Of a DNA stretch of 39,119 bases, positions 37,481 through 39,119 are shown in pieces. The notes beneath the pieces are model-generated. The model made no database searches. It saw nothing but the letters and a program-made list of their open reading frames with translations, and was not told where the DNA came from. The DNA is from a virus. The stretch is from the IMG/VR virus record IMGVR_UViG_3300042355_000402, positions 1 to 39,119 of that record; one strand, written 5' to 3'. A program made the position numbers and the translations under genes. Numbering within the stretch: the stretch's first letter is position 1; each line of letters opens with the position of its first letter.

Positions 37481-38110
37481 ATCGGCGAAGTCGCGGCATT
37501 TGATCTTTGCGATCAGCCGATGACCGGCGCGGGTTTTCAGTTCCGTCTTCGGGCGCGCGACGATGCCTTCCGCTTGGAAATTACCCCATGTCGAAGGAAT
37601 GCCAGCCTTGGCTCGTGCCACAGCGTCGTGCAGCGTGCCTTCTCCGATGATCGGCACAACGTCGACTCTGAGCTTTTGCGCCACGTCTTCCACGTCGACA
37701 CGCTGCAGCCACCAGTCGCCGCATTTCACGTCGAACAGTACGAAGTCTTGATCTGCCCGGTAATTGCCACCGCCTTTTTGAATCTTAGCTCCGTACCCCT
37801 CGCCGTAGAGCACAGCAGAGCCATCGGGGAAGACTTCCGCCAGCTTCGCAGCCAACGGCAGGAAACGCTCGTTCAGTCGCGTCACTAGTTGCGCAGGGAT
37901 TTGTGCGTCTTCGGTTCTGCCGCCGAAAGTCACCTTGCCCTCATTGAAGATAACTCTGATGTTGGTGCCGTCCACCTTCTCGGTAAAACCCCATTGATTG
38001 CCGGCTAGGTACTCGAATTCTGGCAGCGTCCAATCACCGACGATCAGCGTTTTGCGCTTGCTGGTCATGTCGCGCTTGAATATGCTTTGGATCTTGTGGT
38101 ATTCGCTCAC
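37475..38110 (-). CDS. cassette gene 6, Rnl2-like RNA ligase
   Basis: Encodes 211 aa from GTG at 38110 with GAGGAAG upstream. Nucleotidyltransferase motifs are in order: motif I K-V-D-G-T-N at 45-50 (Lys45 would be adenylated), YGEGYG at 102-107, FVLFDVK at 123-129 (motif IIIa-like), EGIVARP at 181-187 (motif IV) and LIAKIKCRDF at 199-208 (motif V). This is the core domain of the Rnl2/DRB0094-type RNA ligases, which seal nicks or repair cleaved RNA, for example tRNA cut by host defence nucleases. It lacks a separate C-terminal domain. Occupies one cassette between attC-like sites B and C. Confidence 0.85.
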   Translation of the reverse strand: MSEYHKIQSIFKRDMTSKRKTLIVGDWTLPEFEYLAGNQWGFTEKVDGTNIRVIFNEGKVTFGGRTEDAQIPAQLVTRLNERFLPLAAKLAEVFPDGSAVLYGEGYGAKIQKGGGNYRADQDFVLFDVKCGDWWLQRVDVEDVAQKLRVDVVPIIGEGTLHDAVARAKAGIPSTWGNFQAEGIVARPKTELKTRAGHRLIAKIKCRDFADA

Positions 38111-38131
38111 GTTGCTTCCTCTCTGTAAAAT

Positions 38132-38189
38132 GCATAACAAATCATTCAACCCGGACTGGCCGGCCAGCCGGTTAATTCAGACGTTATGT
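38132..38189 (+). other. attC-like site B (58 bp)
   Basis: GCATAAC (38132-38138) left, GTTATGT (38183-38189) right. The arms AAATCATTCAACCCGG-ACTGG and CCAG-CCGGTTAATTCAGAC enclose a CCGG loop. The arms are strikingly like those of the aadA-type attC (AATTC-N-TTCAAGCC / GGCTTAA-N-TCA). One extra A on one arm gives the polarity. Best candidate for a functional site. Confidence 0.85.
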
Positions 38190-38402
38190 TTCACGGGCCT
38201 TGTCTATCTTGGTCCGCACCCATTCAGCCCCGCCAAGCCGGGCTAGCTTCGCCCGTTGCTCTGGCGTCATCCGCAGGGAGACTGTTACCGTTTCCTCTCC
38301 CTGCTTCACGGGCTTTCGGCCTTGGCCGCGACCAGCCCCGCCACGGTTAGATTTTTGCTGTTCCGGCATGAGCCCTCCGGGGCCACCGCGCTTATTCGTC
38401 AT
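38184..38402 (-). CDS. cassette gene 7b, ribbon-helix-helix-like protein
   Basis: Encodes 72 aa. I chose ATG at 38402, overlapping the stop of the upstream gene; ATG at 38369 with GGAGGG just before it is possible. A Gly/Arg-rich linker (RGGPGG, GGAGRGQGRKPVKQ) leads to a T-V-T-V-S-L-R-M-T-P-E-Q-R-A-K-L strand-helix and a second helix (EWVRTKIDKA). This is the RHH/CopG-type DNA-binding fold. It could be the antitoxin-like repressor acting on the repeats at 38643-38703. The stop lies in attC-like site B. Confidence 0.7.
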   Translation of the reverse strand: MTNKRGGPGGLMPEQQKSNRGGAGRGQGRKPVKQGEETVTVSLRMTPEQRAKLARLGGAEWVRTKIDKARET

Positions 38403-38601
38403 CTTGTTGATAAATTCCGGCGAGGGTATCGGCAATTTCGTTGCGCGTTGCTTTGCGAGAAACGAATGTATTACCGTCGCGCACCCATGCATCACCGCGT
38501 TTTTCGTAGCGCACCCACTCACGGGCAGGCTCGTTGTTCCAATGAACATCGCTGCCTGGCGTGTATTTGAAATTACCGCGCTTAAATTCTTGACTGGCCA
38601 T
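38392..38601 (-). CDS. cassette gene 7a, partner of the RHH protein
   Basis: Encodes 69 aa with GAGGAGATTC upstream. Sequence SQEFKRGNFKYTPGSDVHWNNEPAREWVRYEKRGDAWVRDGNTFVSR is beta-rich and aromatic, then a helical ATRNEIADTLAGIYQQ tail. I do not recognise the family. Overlapping translation with an RHH protein and its own promoter suggest a toxin-antitoxin or autoregulated pair; which part would be toxic is not clear. Confidence 0.6.
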   Translation of the reverse strand: MASQEFKRGNFKYTPGSDVHWNNEPAREWVRYEKRGDAWVRDGNTFVSRKATRNEIADTLAGIYQQDDE

Positions 38602-38642
38602 TTTGAATCTCCTCGGGTTTTGGTTGGCACCGCGCCTTCCAT

Positions 38643-38703
38643 GTTTGTTATTGTAGCGCGTTATCAAACATAGTCAAGGTTTATTTTGTGGTGCGCTATC
38701 AAA
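38643..38703 (-). promoter_or_regulatory. cassette promoter with two operator repeats
   Basis: On the minus strand TTGACT (38677-38672), 16 bp, TACAAT (38655-38650): a good promoter, with start near 38643. Two imperfect direct repeats of about 25 bp, both containing GCG-C/T-TATCAAA on the plus strand, lie at 38643-38668 and 38679-38703, over and upstream of it. This is a typical autoregulatory operator layout. Confidence 0.65.
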
Positions 38704-38712
38704 TAAACAGGA

Positions 38713-38799
38713 GCCTAACCCGGCGTTCAACCCCGTTCGCTTCGCTCTCTGGACGCCCCGCGATAAAGCTGCGGGTCGCCGGTCAGCTACACGTTATGC
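38713..38799 (+). other. attC-like site A (87 bp)
   Basis: GCCTAAC (38713-38719) left, GTTATGC (38793-38799) right. Left arm CCGGCGTTCAACCCCG; right arm GCGGGTCGCCGGTCAG; central part has TTCGCTTCGCT and GATAAAGC. Same architecture as site D. The stop codon of the junction gene overlaps its right end. Confidence 0.82.
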
Positions 38800-39119
38800 G
38801 TCTTGAGCTTTCCCATAGCAGCCGCAGCGCGCACGATTGCTCGACGGGTGGCTGCGTAAGGGTCAAGCTGTGCCGCTTCTTCAACTTGCTCAGGACAGTC
38901 GTCACTGTTTGAAATACCTACAACCATGATGATGCCGTCAAACAAGTCCATGCTGAGGTTCAACTTCACAGCCAGCCGCAGCGCGTCACCATCGTCTTCG
39001 AGCGGGTTCCAAAGACTGTCGCCACCTTTGTCATTCTCTATGCATAAACCGTGGGGGCCGTAGCTGTGCTGTGCAACATACTTGTCGGCTAGTCCGTGCA
39101 CCTTTATCCCTGCTGCTTT
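38787..39119 (-). CDS. C-terminal part of junction-spanning cassette gene (paralog 2)
   Basis: This is the remaining part of the gene that starts at 160 on the left edge. The reading frame stays open through the end of the window and continues into 128-160 after removing the 127-base overlap, giving 121 aa. It carries DALRLAVKLNLSMDL, a Ser/Asp/Glu-rich insert unlike the paralog, and LDPYAATRRAIVRAAAAMGKL. It ends K-T-H-N-V, where H-N-V is coded by the right core of attC-like site A. Function unknown. Confidence 0.85.
   Translation of the reverse strand, partial: KAAGIKVHGLADKYVAQHSYGPHGLCIENDKGGDSLWNPLEDDGDALRLAVKLNLSMDLFDGIIMVVGISNSDDCPEQVEEAAQLDPYAATRRAIVRAAAAMGKLKTHNV
38964..39119. repeat. 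156-bp exact repeat, end copy (includes the 127-b terminal overlap)
   Basis: Identical to 36517-36672 and, from 38993, to bases 1-127. Recombination between this copy and the internal one would release a 2,447-bp circle with the four attC-like sites D, C, B and A. Confidence 0.95.

Noticed and set aside
36813-37503. Plus-strand open frames of 166 and 211 aa in the cassette region, which would agree with attC polarity
   Set aside because: They are rich in Pro/Arg/Ser, lack ribosome sites and overlap minus-strand genes with clear starts and recognisable phage or RNA ligase motifs.
35400-39119. CRISPR array or simple interspersed repeats
   Set aside because: The recurring elements differ in length and in loop sequence, are separated by whole genes, and share only core heptamers and fold. 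That is attC-like, not CRISPR.

Overview
This window is a complete or near-complete genome of a short-tailed (podovirus-type) phage, assembled as a circle of about 38,992 bp with a 127-base overlap: bases 1-127 are identical to 38993-39119. One CDS runs across that junction. Short-tail morphology is inferred from a P22-type portal, an SU10-type major capsid protein, an SU10/gp4-type adaptor and a gp10-like hub, with no tape measure, sheath or tube gene. GC content, codon use and gene types suggest a betaproteobacterial (Burkholderiales or Rhodocyclales-like) host; this is inference. I see no integrase and no CI-type repressor, so the phage looks virulent or has lost lysogeny.

Layout. Divergent promoters around a Cro-like gene near 4.25-4.35 kb drive two units. 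The leftward operon (about 4.24 kb down to 1, then across the junction to about 35.2 kb) holds overlapping small genes, a putative ssDNA-binding protein, a Gp157-family protein, and then an accessory block. The rightward unit starts with cro, then replication genes (O/DnaT-like initiator, an orphan DNA methyltransferase, a DnaB/RecA-like helicase), a nin-like block (NinB, NinG, small membrane and zinc proteins) and a putative antiterminator Q-like gene at 10.1-10.46 kb. A perfect TTGACA, a structured ~260-nt leader and two strong intrinsic terminators follow directly, as in the lambda Q/pR'/6S-RNA/tR' arrangement. The late genes come next: TerS, TerL, portal, scaffold, capsid, a TPR/glycosyltransferase-like protein with an antisense HNH homing-type endonuclease beside it, a methyltransferase, a tailspike with Asp-boxes, adaptor, hub, GNAT, internal/ejection proteins, tail fibre, holin candidate, M15 endolysin and a DUF1353 protein.

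The most unusual part is 35.4-39.1 kb plus about 0.1-0.8 kb. Here nearly every minus-strand gene is separated from the next by a 56-94 bp imperfect palindrome. Each palindrome is bounded by RYYYAAC-like and GTTRRRY-like cores, the hallmark of integron attC recombination sites. Seven complete sites and several vestigial ones are visible and no integron integrase is present, so this looks like a phage-borne cluster of attC cassettes. All sites share one polarity, and all genes lie in the opposite orientation, matching the leftward phage operon. Cargo includes an Rnl2-like RNA ligase, a ribbon-helix-helix pair with its own promoter and operator repeats, and two paralogous phage genes sharing a 156-bp exact repeat. 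The contig was cut at that same repeat.
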